This document shows positions 1 through 9,985 of a stretch of 64,000 nucleotides of DNA, one piece after another; position 1 is the stretch's first letter, and each line of letters opens with the position of its first letter. The notes beneath the pieces are model-generated. The model searched no databases and was not told where the DNA came from. It was given only the letters and a program-made list of their open reading frames with translations. Both the position numbers and the translations under genes were made by a program. Source of the DNA: Halichondria panicea (lineage: Eukaryota > Porifera > Demospongiae > Suberitida > Halichondriidae); contig NC_087380.1 in the NCBI RefSeq assembly GCF_963675165.1, forward strand, positions 6,815,571 to 6,879,570. The letters run 5' to 3'.

Positions 1-394
1 TTGATGAAGGCAGTTTCTGTTTCTTTAAGAATCACGCATTGCAAATAAAAAGTTGCTATTGTCATAGTAGTTAGCTCTGCACTAGAGCACTAGCTATTGT
101 AGCTGCAAGAGAGAGATAAAAGCTGCAAAGCGGCACTGCAGAACGCAAAACTTTAAAAAAAATTAATTTTTAATGATGCACTGTATCATCGTTACTATGA
201 CTTCAACATAAACTGTGTGATGTTGCCATGTTCCATACAAGTTAATCTTGACATCATCTTGCCTGTAGGCATAATCAGTATAATAGACCTACTTAGAAGA
301 CCTCAGGTCCATAAGTGAAATAATGGACCTCTCAGTGACCTATCAGATTGCAGTATTACTACAAGCATTTTCTAATAATACTTATTCACATAGA

Positions 395-1040
395 TTAAAC
401 TAAGTTGCTTACCAGGCAATTGTTGCATTCTCTTTATCATTCGTCTAAAAACTTCAATCTATGAGGCATATAATGCATCGCCAAACAGATACAAAATAAT
501 GGCACTTACCTAACACATCCAGACTCCAACTCGGCATGCCAATAAAGAAATCTATTAAATAACATGTGTAACGAGTGCTAAAGATGAAAACAATAAACAA
601 ACCTTGAGTTTTGCAACATCTGAAGAAGAGTTAGAAGATTAAAAGAAGAACACACCACTGTGAATAATCTTACCGGCGTACTATGAAGTCAGTCAACAGC
701 TTACAGTGTGCTGTACACATTACAAGGGCTCTTTTTCATCTCGAAGATATCTCGCAACTGTACACCAATACGCTATTCACACAGATTATATAGTTGCTGA
801 ATTTTCTTACCAGGAAACTGTTGCTTTATCTTTAGTTCATTCTTCTGACAACATCTAGTGTCTACAGAAGCAATAACGTATCACAAAACACAATAGAACA
901 GTGGCACTTACGTAATTAGTCCAGACTTCAACTCGGCAGCATTATCTAAAGTCAATTTGATTGCGTGTTTAATATGTGAATGCTAGTGAAAGAGAATAAC
1001 AAACCTGGGAGCATTCTTCAACACCTCTTTATCAATAGTG
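395..1040. repeat. Two diverged direct repeats carrying splice-donor-like sites
   Basis: Two units about 370 bp apart share the order TTATTCACA/ATTCACACAG, then TTACCAGG, then a TGGCACTTAC block followed by CCAGACT and CAACTCGG, then AACAAACCT. Read on the minus strand, each block ends in a GTAAG or GTTTG donor-like signal at the matching place (near 412 and 809, 508 and 910, 600 and 1,002). They could be tandem copies of exons of an unknown minus-strand transcript, or simply a repeat. No reading frame is conserved clearly enough to call coding sequence. Confidence 0.4.
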
Positions 1041-1539
1041 AAAAAACTTCAGATGGGAGCCTACGATGAGGAGGATTATTTCAAAAAGGAAGCAAAACGA
1101 AACGTTTACCTTGTAAAATTGGCCAGTGTTCCAGCTTCAAAAGTCCATAACAACGTGCAAACCTGAATTTATAAACGTACAGTAGAGGTGAAATTTACAG
1201 ACCTTTGCTGCCAACTACACTAGAGGTCAAATTCACTACAGATTTGAAATAGCTGTGGAACTAGAGGAACACAAACTGCATGCTATGAGAAAGTTCAATA
1301 AAAATAATATAACTGTTTAATATAATAACATGCTGCTACAGCTTCACCTTTTTCTGTTCACAGGTAGACTAATAGTGTATAGTCCTCTTCAAGTTGTCTT
1401 TTTGGACCAGCAGCTCCTCTTGTGACAAGCAGCAGGATTTTTTCTCAGAGCTCTGTCTGTCTCATTCTCTTTTTGTAGTCAGGTGACGTCATCCTGCCCC
1501 AAGCTAGCGCATGCGCATAAGCTACAGCTGCAACAGCCT

Positions 1540-1735
1540 GTATACAGGACGTGGATGCTACGCCCTGATACAGGCCCGTATCCACGGGCTGTAAACAGGA
1601 CGTGGGCTAACGTCCTGTTTACAGCCTGTGAGAACGGCCTGTATACAGGCCGTGGGTGGGCTACATCCTGTATACAGGCCGTTCACGGCCCCGTAACGGC
1701 CCGTTTTCAACTAACGGCCTGAAACGGACCCGTGG
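1540..1735. repeat. GC-rich cluster of palindromes around CCTGTATACAGG
   Basis: The 12-bp palindrome CCTGTATACAGG and near copies (CCTGTTTACAGC, CCTGATACAGG) recur about every 20-40 bp, alternating with GGACGTGG and GGCCCGT blocks. The open frame across it (1,483-1,722) is a by-product of the repeat. Function unknown. Confidence 0.6.
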
Positions 1736-3464
1736 ATTTTTGGCTGTGTAGTTAATGTACAGTGTAGAGGGGTTTATGATAGTAAACCTCCCGACTACGA
1801 GGGCGTAAGCCCGAGGGGGAGGTGTGGTTTACTGTCATAAACCCCGAGGCACTGTGCATTAATTGATATATGTCCCATCTGATTGGCTGACTGGTTGCTA
1901 TGCATCAAGCTGCATGACTACCACATAGCAACACTATTCAAACAAGAAGACAACTAGGAAAAGATAGCTCGTTCACACCAGGGCTGCTGTCCACACTCAA
2001 ATCCTTGCGCAGCCTGGACAGAATATGAGCAGCCAGCCCCTCCCTCAAAGCGAACGGTATACAGAGCCACTCCCGATCCCCCTCCCTGTTCAATTAGTCA
2101 GCCCCTCCCTCCACTTACTGCGCAGCAACCAGCCAGAAGAAACAACACAGCTAGCTCTAGACGGTGTCTAGACCAGCTCTCTTCAGCTATGCTAGGCTAG
2201 TAGGCAAGCAAAGGTAAGCTTAAAATAGCCACTCCTATATTATTACTAAACTGGCTTCTTTTTATACAGAAGCTGAACAGGACTAGTGCAGTATGTGCAG
2301 TACTAGTGCTAGTGAGCAAGGCTCAGCCTGAGCCCTAGCCCTCTCCCAAAGTGTCTCTAAAGCAGCTCCTTCTGCAAGCACACAGCAGAATTTTTGATGA
2401 ACTAGTCTACAGACTACACCCTCTGTCTCTATGTTTTCATTTATGACATTTTGTTTCTCATGCAAGACATTTTCATTCATCGAAAACACCATTAATTAAT
2501 TTTTACTGCATATGCTTGAGGTGCCAATTTATGAGCCATATTTTCCCTTGTAGCCCTGAGGTGCCAATTTATGACAGTTAAACCCCACTAGACTACATGG
2601 CAAAAGTGTAGTAGGTGGGAAATATGTTATAGTTATAACACGGGCACGAGGGATGTATGGAATATATTGCACTGAAGCACGAGGGCGCCAGCCCCGAGGG
2701 CCGGCTGAGTGCAATATAATTATGTCATGCAGCCCGAGTGCACGTGTTATAACTAGTTTATATCCCGAGGGCATAGCAACATAACACTGTCCTAGTAACA
2801 CAATATAAACAGCACAAAAAAAGACAGAGACAACCTCTAGACACAGCTCCATCTCTTCTCTCTTCTAGACGCCAGTATCTGCAGCGTATAAGATTGGCAT
2901 GACCGACGAATGGCTTGACACAAAATTGTTGGAAATCTGCAAAACAGCCCCACCCCACTTCTGGTGCTGCAAAACAGCCCCGCCCCACTTACTGCTGCAA
3001 AGAAACAGCCCCACCCCACTACTCAGTGAATGTATTAGCTGCTGGTCTACGCTCGGCCTCATAACCAAGCCAAGAAAGCTCGCTTCTACACTGCTGCAAA
3101 ACAGCTCATGCCCCCAGCAAAAAGAGCCACTTCTAGTGCTACGGTGAAGTAAAATTGACATGCATCAAGAGGTAGAGGACTAGGTCGATCTAGGAACACA
3201 GAATCTTCCACAAAATGAATCTTGGACAATTTTAAAACCTGCATGGTTGCAAGAAGAAACTCCAGTAGTGCTGAACATTCATTCCTGCATGGCTGGACAT
3301 ACTTTGATACTTGTTATTTCTCATGCGTATTAATTTAATTAATTTTAATTTAATTGTCTGTCTAATTGCCAGAGGGGCGTTTTGTGGTCAGTGCAATATG
3401 ACTTTCAGCAGTGCAATATGCTTCATATTGCACTTGGCAACAACGTAGCAACGGGATATAATAA

Positions 3465-4990
3465 TATCTTGACCATGGATCCGGATGTATTAATTTAATT
3501 AAATGATGCAACTAACACAGGCCTAACAATGATGTAGACAAAGTGAGGCAAATAGACAATGTATAAAGTGTTGTGAGGGTTAGAACTATAAATAGAGAGA
3601 TGACTGTTATTGTTCAGCAGATGCTTGTCCGTTCTCTTGAGTGCGTGGTTTCTTGGAAACACTGCTCCCCTCTCCAGCCTCAGTCACCACCTGTAGTGCA
3701 TGAACACACTGATATATATAGCACACACACACACTGAGGCACTTACCCTCTTCCTGACTAGATGAGAAATATCTGTGGCTGGTTTAGAGAAATCAGCAGC
3801 AGAACTGCTGACTGCAGAGAAGCCACTCTCCTGCTCAAGAGGGGAAAACCAAAACATATAGCTACATTGGGGAAAACCCGTTAAATGACAACGTCACTAA
3901 TTAATTAGTACATTTGGGGAAATCCCTCTGTGTACAGCAGTAAACAAAGCCAATGCTAGTGCTTCTCACCTCTCCTGCTAGTGTCTGATTCTCTTTATCC
4001 TCCACCATTCTCTTCATCTCTTGAGTGTCTGAGATCTGCAGAGAAGACAAGACAAGGTGAGAGGGATGGGTATACAACAGATCTGTATTATATTGTATTG
4101 GCCACACCCCCACCCCTACAGCAATGCCGACAAAGGCCACTAAAAAGGGTGGCAATCGAAGGGACAACTTCAGTGCAGCGGTGGTCAAGATCCTTCACAA
4201 GAGAGTTGGGGGCAAATGCTGTCGCTGTGATGCAACCACCTTTGGTCCAGTAGCTAACAACCCCATCAAGTCAATCAACATCGGTCAGGCCGCACATATA
4301 GCAGCTGCGGCCCCAGGGGGACCTCGATATGACCCCACCATGACCCCAGAGGAGAGAGCAGGTGTCACTAATGGCATGTGGATGTGTTCAAACTGCCACG
4401 ATATCATCGATCGAGACGTCGACGAATATCCCACGGCTAAACTGAGGGCAATGCGGAAGAAAGCTGAGCAAAGAGCCAAGGCTGAGATGGGGGTGGGAAC
4501 CAGCAAGGTGGGGGGTAATACATGTTAGGGTAATGCGTTCATGTGGTTATCCTATGCAGGGGGTCTCAGAGACCACAGACGGTGTGGCGGTGGGTGTGAG
4601 TGCAGCTACCATTGTTGACATACGCAAAGCTAAAGCTGAAATTCGCGCTTTAAATGGAGACAAGTTATCAGAGTCACGAGCAGAAGAGCTGCTCGAATCA
4701 GTGAGCTTTATCGACCCAGCAGTGGACAGCTATCTACCTGTAGTGGCAAGAGAACTAATAGCTTTCTACGAGCAGCTAGTGATGCATTGTCAGCAGCCCT
4801 ATGTTTTGTTAGAGGTGGTACGAAGACTCTGGATTCTAGCAGATGCTTATCACACTCAGTGGACCAAGCAAGACGTTGAGGCTATCACTCGAGTGAGCGA
4901 ACGTGTAATGAAGAGCGTAGCTAACGAGAGGAACCGGATCTATCAATCTCTGGTTGCCTTACTCAAGGATCTTTCTACCTACAAAATCCT
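3465..4990. repeat. Segmental duplication, left copy
   Basis: This block is nearly identical to 5,754-7,273 at a constant offset of 2,289 bp. It carries the last three exons of NASP (minus) and most of the HNH gene (plus). Identity ends just after the shared ACCTACAAAATCCT. Beyond that point the left copy runs into unrelated sequence and its HNH frame ends early. Differences are mostly substitutions plus one 6-bp indel (CTAACGAGAGGAACCGG region). The left copy is probably the derived one, because the right copy lies next to the rest of NASP and has the longer HNH frame. Confidence 0.9.
3607..4035 (-). other. Duplicate set of NASP 3' terminal exons
   Basis: Three exons match NASP exons 6-8: 3,970-4,035 (starts ISDTQEMKRM), 3,747-3,830 (ends TDISHLVRKR, the basic tail motif of NASP) and 3,607-3,690 (ends in TAA). 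All reading frames and GT-AG sites are intact. Relative to the proximal set I see one amino-acid change (Ser for Ala in SSVSKK) and otherwise silent changes. With no copy of exons 1-5, the set is either dead weight or an alternative 3' end reached by skipping the proximal exons. The first exon is phase 0, so it can join NASP exon 5 in frame. Confidence 0.75.
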
Positions 4991-5051
4991 AGCCTCTACA
5001 CAGGCTCTCCTTGTTCTGTTCTTTATCACAATCGATGTCTTAATGATTTAA
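4124..5051 (+). CDS. HNH-nuclease domain protein, truncated tandem copy
   Basis: Two exons, 4,124-4,507 and 4,560-5,051, flank a 52-bp phase-0 intron (AAG|gtgggg ... tatgcag|GGG), giving 291 aa. Exon 1 (128 aa) is an HNH domain: Cys32/33 and Cys35, then GQAAHI with His58, GGPRYDP, TPEER, Asn83, and WMCSNCHDIID with Cys88, Cys91, His92. The same motif set is common in bacterial HNH endonucleases, including defence-system effectors (family knowledge). Exon 2 is helical and of unknown family. It ends about 75 residues earlier than the right copy, with a hydrophobic tail (LLVLFFITIDVLMI) created where the duplication stops. It starts only 88 bp from a NASP exon on the other strand. It may be a pseudogene or a shortened paralogue. 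Confidence 0.7.
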
Positions 5052-5753
5052 TGAGATAAAATACGGTATTAATTGGAGGAATAAAGAAAGAAATAGACGT
5101 AGAGTTAGGAAAATGTATCGGAAGTCGTGTGAGGGTAGAAGGGTGGTAGAAGGGTGAAAATGAGCGTGAGCATGCTGAGCTAGAGATGTTGGACTGCCCA
5201 CGCAGATATCTATGACTAATAAAACTTTGCCTGCAACAAGCTGGACATGGACTTGGAACTGGAAGTTTGCAAGCACTATAGCTAGCTATATACCTTAGGC
5301 TTAGCTAGATGATCTACTAGTCTAGATTGTGTGTTCAGATTCTATCAGACTATTACCTTTTCTTGTGTCTTTCTACATGCTAGTATAGATCAAGAATAGC
5401 TTAGTCATCATTATCATATAGCAGGTAGCTACTGCCACCAGAGCTGGCCACGCTGGTTCTCTGATCTGACTTGCAGCACAGCTTGGGTGGTTGTCTCAGT
5501 ACAGTTTTATTAACTCTGAATGCGTGGGAGAATACCTACGTCATGATTGTGGGCTACATATCGCCCACGTTCATAAAAATCCTTGTGGATCACGCGATTT
5601 CCCAAACCAGGCCTTACTTTTCTTAACTGTACGCCCATTTCTTTCTTTGCTGCCTCACTATGTTTCTCTCAATGTGATTTATGGATGAACATAGCCTCGT
5701 TGAGTCGAGGCTAATGAACCGATTACTAGTGATTTTTTTGCTATAATATTAAT
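5052..5753. other. Spacer between the two duplicated blocks
   Basis: About 700 bp separate the left copy from the right copy. I see no exon with family resemblance. The open frames at 5,040-5,276 (minus) and 5,491-5,688 (plus) show no domain. A gene may once have continued here, since the left HNH reading frame runs out in this unrelated sequence. Confidence 0.5.
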
Positions 5754-7273
5754 ATCTTGACCATCGGATCCGGATGTATTAATTTAATTAAATGATGCAA
5801 CTAACACAGGCCTAACAATGATGTAGACAAAGTGAGGCAAATAGACAATGTATAAAGTGTTGTGAGGGTTAGAACTATAAATAGAGAGATGACTGTTATT
5901 GTTCAGCAGATGCTTGTCCGTTCTCTTGAGTGCGTGGTTTCTTGGCAACACTGCTCCCCTCTCCAGCCTCAGTCACCACCTGTAGTGCATGAACACACTG
6001 ATATATATAGCACACACACACACTGAGGCACTTACCCTCTTCCTGACTAGATGAGAAATGTCTGTGGCTGGTTTAGAGAAATCAGCAGCAGAACTGCTGA
6101 CTGCAGAGAAGCCACTCTCCTGCTCAAGAGGGGAAAACCAAAACATATAGCTACATTGGGGAAAACCCGTTAAATGACGACGTCACTAATTAATTAGTAC
6201 ATTTGGGGGAATCCCTCTGTGTACAGCAGTAAACAAAGCCAATGCTAGTGCTTCTCACCTCTCCTGCTAGTGTCTGATTCTCTTTATCCTCCACCATTCT
6301 CTTCATCTCTTGAGTGTCTGAGATCTGCAGAGAAGACAAGACAAGGTGAGAGGGATGGGTATACAACAGATCTGTATTATATTGTACTGGCCACACCCCC
6401 ACCCCTACAGCAATGCCGACAAAGGCCACTAAAAAGGGTGGCAATCGAAGGGACAACTTCAGTGCAGCGGTGGTCCAGATCCTTCACAAGAGAGTTGGGG
6501 GTAAATGCTGTCGCTGTGATGCAACCACCTTTGGTCCAGTAGCTAACAACCCCATCAAGTCAATCAACATCGGTCAGGCCGCACATATAGCAGCTGCGGC
6601 CCCAGGGGGACCTCGATATGACCCCACCATGACCCCAGAGGAGAGAGCAGGTGTCACTAATGGCATGTGGATGTGTTCAAACTGCCACGATATCATCGAT
6701 CGAGACGTCGACGAATATCCCACGGCTAAACTGAGGGCAATGCGGAAGAAAGCTGAGCAAAGAGCCAAGGCTGAGATGGGGGTGGGAACCAGCAAGGTGG
6801 GGGGTAATACATGTTAGGGTAATGCGTTCATGTGGTTATCCTATGCAGGGGGTCTCAGAGACCACAGACGGTGTGGCGGTGGGTGTGAGTGCAGCTACCA
6901 TTGTTGACATACGCAAAGCTAAAGCTGAAATTCGCGCTTTAAATGGAGACAAGTTATCAGAGTCACGAGCAGAAGAGCTGCTCGAATCAGTGAGCTTTAT
7001 CGACCCAGCAGTGGACAGCTATCTACCTGTAGTGGCAAGAGAACTAATAGCTTTCTACGAGCAGCTAGTGATGCATTGTCAGCAGCCCTATGTTTTGTTA
7101 GAGGTGGTACGAAGACTCGTGATTCTAGCAGATGCTTATCACACTCAGTGGACCAAGCAAGACGTTGAAGCTATCACTCGAGTGAGCGAACGTGTAATAA
7201 AGAGCGCAGCTAAAAAGAGTAGCTATCAATCTGGGGTTGCCTTACTCAAGAATCTTTCTACCTACAAAATCCT
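5754..7273. repeat. Segmental duplication, right (probably ancestral) copy
   Basis: This block matches 3,465-4,990 over its whole length. It contains NASP exons 6-8 in their working position and the full-length HNH gene, of which the last about 290 bp lie outside the duplication. Confidence 0.9.
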
Positions 7274-9668
7274 TCGAGAGAAGGGGCTGGACAAAATACC
7301 AGCGAGGAGCTTGAGTGATATGAGAGGCGGAACTGCTATGAGAGCCGGAACTGATCTAACAGACGGTGAGATAAGCCCACCTGCTTTTAAGAGAGCGTGC
7401 TTGGATGGGGACGTGGCCGGTGGTCCGCCACCCATGGCATGGCAGGAGGAGCAATACATGGAGCTCATGGAACAGCTGTCGGTGTGCCAGGACCCAACTG
7501 AAGCAGAGAAACTAGAGGAGCAATTAATTGAGATGGGCTTTGAACCTGACATTGTCTGAACATTAACACTGGACGCAATTAGCGTAGACTTTTATATTGC
7601 ATACAATTTTTAACATGATTATACCGTATAGCGGGTAATTTTATTTTGTTGGTGCAAATTTTTATATGAAGTATATACTTAATTAAATATTTCGTATTTT
7701 TTAATATTCATACAGTTCAGGATAGTAACGTAGAACCTATTGCAGTAGAAATTCGCAGCTTCAATTTTTGTATGATCAGATGCTCTACAATACGAAAACT
7801 ACGGAAATTCCTACCATACGAAATAATCCACTATACTATACGGTAACTTGTTCTGGTAATGGCAATGACATCACATTCAGTACCAGTGCTCTACATTATA
7901 TATTCACTGAAGTTTGCTATTTTCGGAAACAAGCAAAGGCATTTATTATAGCGAATTTGCTCAGAAATTAGGATTAACCAACCACACCTTTTATGATGGG
8001 ACATCTTAAGAGCTACTGAATGAATACTTCTAGTTGTGAAATTGGGCTACAAAGTACTTTGCCGTATTAGATTTGGTACACTCTACCTACAATCACTGAT
8101 GCCAGTAATTTACAAACTCTGTACGCACCTTGACCTTGATGTCTGGTAGTAGCGCTGTAATCTCAGAGACCTCCTCTTTAATAGCCATCTTCCTCTCCTC
8201 ACTAACCTCTGCCCCTCTCATCTCTCCGTCCAATAACTCTCTCCTCTTGACTAGGACGGTCTTGGCACTGCTAAAGTGGCTGATGGCTAGGTCAGGTTGT
8301 TTGCTCAGAATGTAGGCCAGACCAAGGTTGAAGTGCCTACAGAGAGGAATACATTAATAGCTCAAAGTCATCACCCTTCTTCTCTTAGAAATCAAAATTA
8401 CTTAGGCAAGACTATAGGTTACAGGATGTATGTATTCTGTATCTCCAGACAAGGTTTTATTATCACATGATATGCCCAGATCTTGGATCTGATCATAAGA
8501 GGAGCAAAAACGAACAAAATACCATGGGCTATAGCTGTATGTACTTTTATTTCTTAAAACGAACGATGTGGCAAGCTACTTTCGGGAGGTCATGACTTCA
8601 CTAAAATTAATATCAAAACCATTCTGCACCTCTAGGACAAGGCCTAGGAGGGGCAGAAAAACTTCACTCAAAACTAAAACACTGAATTTCTATTATTTAA
8701 TCTCTCAGACAACTCTCCCCCCATGCACTCACACTTCAGCAAGTCTCCTGTCGTGAGGTTCTAGGAACAGCTCTCTGATCTGCAGGCATGAGTTGAGGTC
8801 AGCGATGGCTTCATCTGATTGGTCGTTCTCCAGGCTCACTTCAGCCAGAACCAATTGAACGTCAGAAAGCTTCAACTTGTTTTCCTCACCATTTTGCCTG
8901 TATAGTTATTACAAGATATAGACTGTACAGTGTTGGGGTGGTATATGGGACTCACTTCTGACAGATGACTCGTGCCAGTTCCAGTATCTCCCACGCCAGC
9001 TTTAGATCAGATTCGTCTTCTTCTCCTTCATTAGTATCATTTGATCCAGAGGCTTCCCCTTCGTTAGCTGTACTTGGTCCAGGAGCTTCTCCTTCGTTAG
9101 CTGTACTTGGTCCAGGGGCTTCCCCTTCGTTACCTGTACTTGGTCCTGGGGCTTCCCTTTCGTTACCTGTACTTGGTCCAGGAGTTTCCCCAATGTTGGT
9201 AGTACTTGATACGGTAGAAGGAGTAGCTTCATTAGTACCATTAGTTTCAGGGGCATCCTCGTCATCACCCTCGTCATCAGAAGAGTCACTGCTCTTGTTG
9301 GGTACTGCAGGTACATATATTTAATTAACACCCCCATCAAACACGCAGTCAGTAGCTAGCATTCATACCTGGAATACCAGAGCCCAGGACTGTGCTCTGA
9401 GACCTTGCAAGCTCTAGTAAGGCCTTCCCATACAAGTAGTAGGGTTCAGCCAGCTCAGGTGCAGTTTGACCATACTCTTCAGCCCTGCATGGGAGGGAGG
9501 GAGGGAGGGGGGGGGGGGTTCAGGGGCTCATTCACTGGGGAAACTGTCTACTTACAGAATGGCACATGCATCTTGCAAGCTTTCCACAGCCTCTGCAGGG
9601 TAGCCTGCAGCCAGGTACTTCTTCCCCTCCTCCAGACATTGCTCAGGGCTCCTGCTTTCAGTAGACAT
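5896..9668 (-). CDS. NASP: NASP, nuclear autoantigenic sperm protein-type histone chaperone
   Basis: NASP binds H3 and linker histone through interrupted (SHNi) TPRs and supplies histones for chromatin assembly in the nucleus. Eight exons: 9,556-9,668; 9,369-9,484; 8,956-9,304; 8,733-8,885; 8,129-8,336; 6,259-6,324; 6,036-6,119; 5,896-5,979. They sum to 390 aa plus stop. Exons 1-2 give TPR1 (ending LYGKALLELARSQ). Exon 3 is the acidic insert with four copies of an APGPSTGNEGE-type repeat, then LAWEILELARV opening TPR2. Exons 4-5 hold LRLAEVHFNLGLAYILSKQ-like TPRs and a coiled-coil-like KRRELLDGEMRG stretch. Exon 7 ends TDISHLVRKR and exon 8 is a basic Lys/Arg tail. It is shorter than human tNASP and near sNASP in size. 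An HNH gene lies in the intron between exons 5 and 6 on the opposite strand. Exon 4 needs an unusual acceptor (see findings). Confidence 0.92.
6413..7559 (+). CDS. HNH-nuclease domain protein nested in a NASP intron
   Basis: Exons 6,413-6,796 and 6,849-7,559 with a 52-bp phase-0 intron give 364 aa. Residues 1-128 are an HNH domain with candidate zinc ligands Cys32/33-x2-Cys35 and Cys88-x2-Cys91, and HNH residues His58, Asn83 and His92. The signature (AAHI...GGPRYDP...TPEER...NGMWMC..CH..ID.D...YP...L) is the form usual in bacteria. Residues about 129-300 are predicted helical, with LELLESVSF- and VVARELIAFYEQ-like stretches. The last 60 residues are acidic, with a paired-helix look (QEEQYMELMEQL ... 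EKLEEQLIEMGF). I do not recognise the second domain. The spliceosomal intron and nested position show it is resident in the animal genome, not contamination. DNA cleavage is inferred from the motif only. Confidence 0.8.
7560..8128. repeat. Intron spacer with a CGTATAGCGGG-family repeat
   Basis: The stretch 7,622-7,790 aligns by eye with 45,645-45,780 and 48,915-49,060: ACCGTATAGCGGG(T/A)A, then GTGCAAATTTTT/GTGTAAATTTTT, TTCGTATTTT, CAGTTCAGGATAGT and GATGCTCTA in the same order. It is an interspersed repeat. The plus-strand open frame at 7,768-7,971 lies partly in it and is not a gene. Confidence 0.65.
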
Positions 9669-9985
9669 GCTGTACACTCCTCCTCTGGTACACTCCCCTG
9701 TCTTAATTAATTCTTATTTACTACCACGAGTGTGGTGTAGTGCGCGTGCGCAATCCCAACAGGTACTTTTTGGGAGGAGTCTAATCAAAGACTAAGTGGG
9801 AGGAGTTTCTAGCAGAATCTCACGTGACCTCCAAGATAATCAGCACATGGTATTCCACCAAGAGAAAGTACTGTGCAAAGATCTCTAAAAAAGTACATTC
9901 TACCATTACTTTAAGGCTTGTATTAGTTCTGTGTAGGTACCTGCCAAGTGTGTTATGAGCGTGTGTGTGTCTGTAGGGTTGTGAG
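9669..9985. promoter_or_regulatory. Short divergent promoter between NASP and BTF3
   Basis: The NASP start codon (9,668, minus) and the BTF3 start codon (9,986, plus) are 317 bp apart. At about 9,739-9,750 the sequence TGCGCGTGCGCA is a perfect NRF1-type palindrome (consensus YGCGCAYGCGCR, family knowledge). An acceptor-like CTGTAG at 9,971-9,976 lies just before the BTF3 start, so the BTF3 5' UTR is probably spliced. One bidirectional housekeeping promoter is the simplest reading. Confidence 0.6.

Larger units (their letters stand above)
1..3460. other. Gene-poor, repeat-rich left flank
   Basis: I see no convincing coding exon here. The short open frames lie in repeats and match no family I know. 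The stretch holds two diverged direct repeats (about 395-640 and 768-1,040), a cluster of CCTGTATACAGG-type palindromes (1,540-1,735), an inverted repeat around 1,768-1,846, a larger foldback near 2,620-2,760 whose arms contain TTATAACACG, and a short tandem of GC-rich AAAACAGCCCC units (2,938-3,020). The motif GTGCAATAT recurs at 2,660-2,720 and 3,390-3,440 in both orientations, which suggests remnants of one foldback family. Confidence 0.6.

Noticed and set aside
1483..1722. 79-aa open frame in the GC-rich cluster
   Set aside because: It is generated by repeated palindromes, with no family resemblance or splice context.
4124..7559. HNH genes as bacterial contamination or a restriction system
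   Set aside because: They have a spliceosomal intron, lie within the NASP duplication, and have no methylase or other bacterial neighbours.
7768..7971. 67-aa plus-strand open frame
   Set aside because: It overlaps an interspersed repeat shared with 45.7 and 49.0 kb and has no domain.
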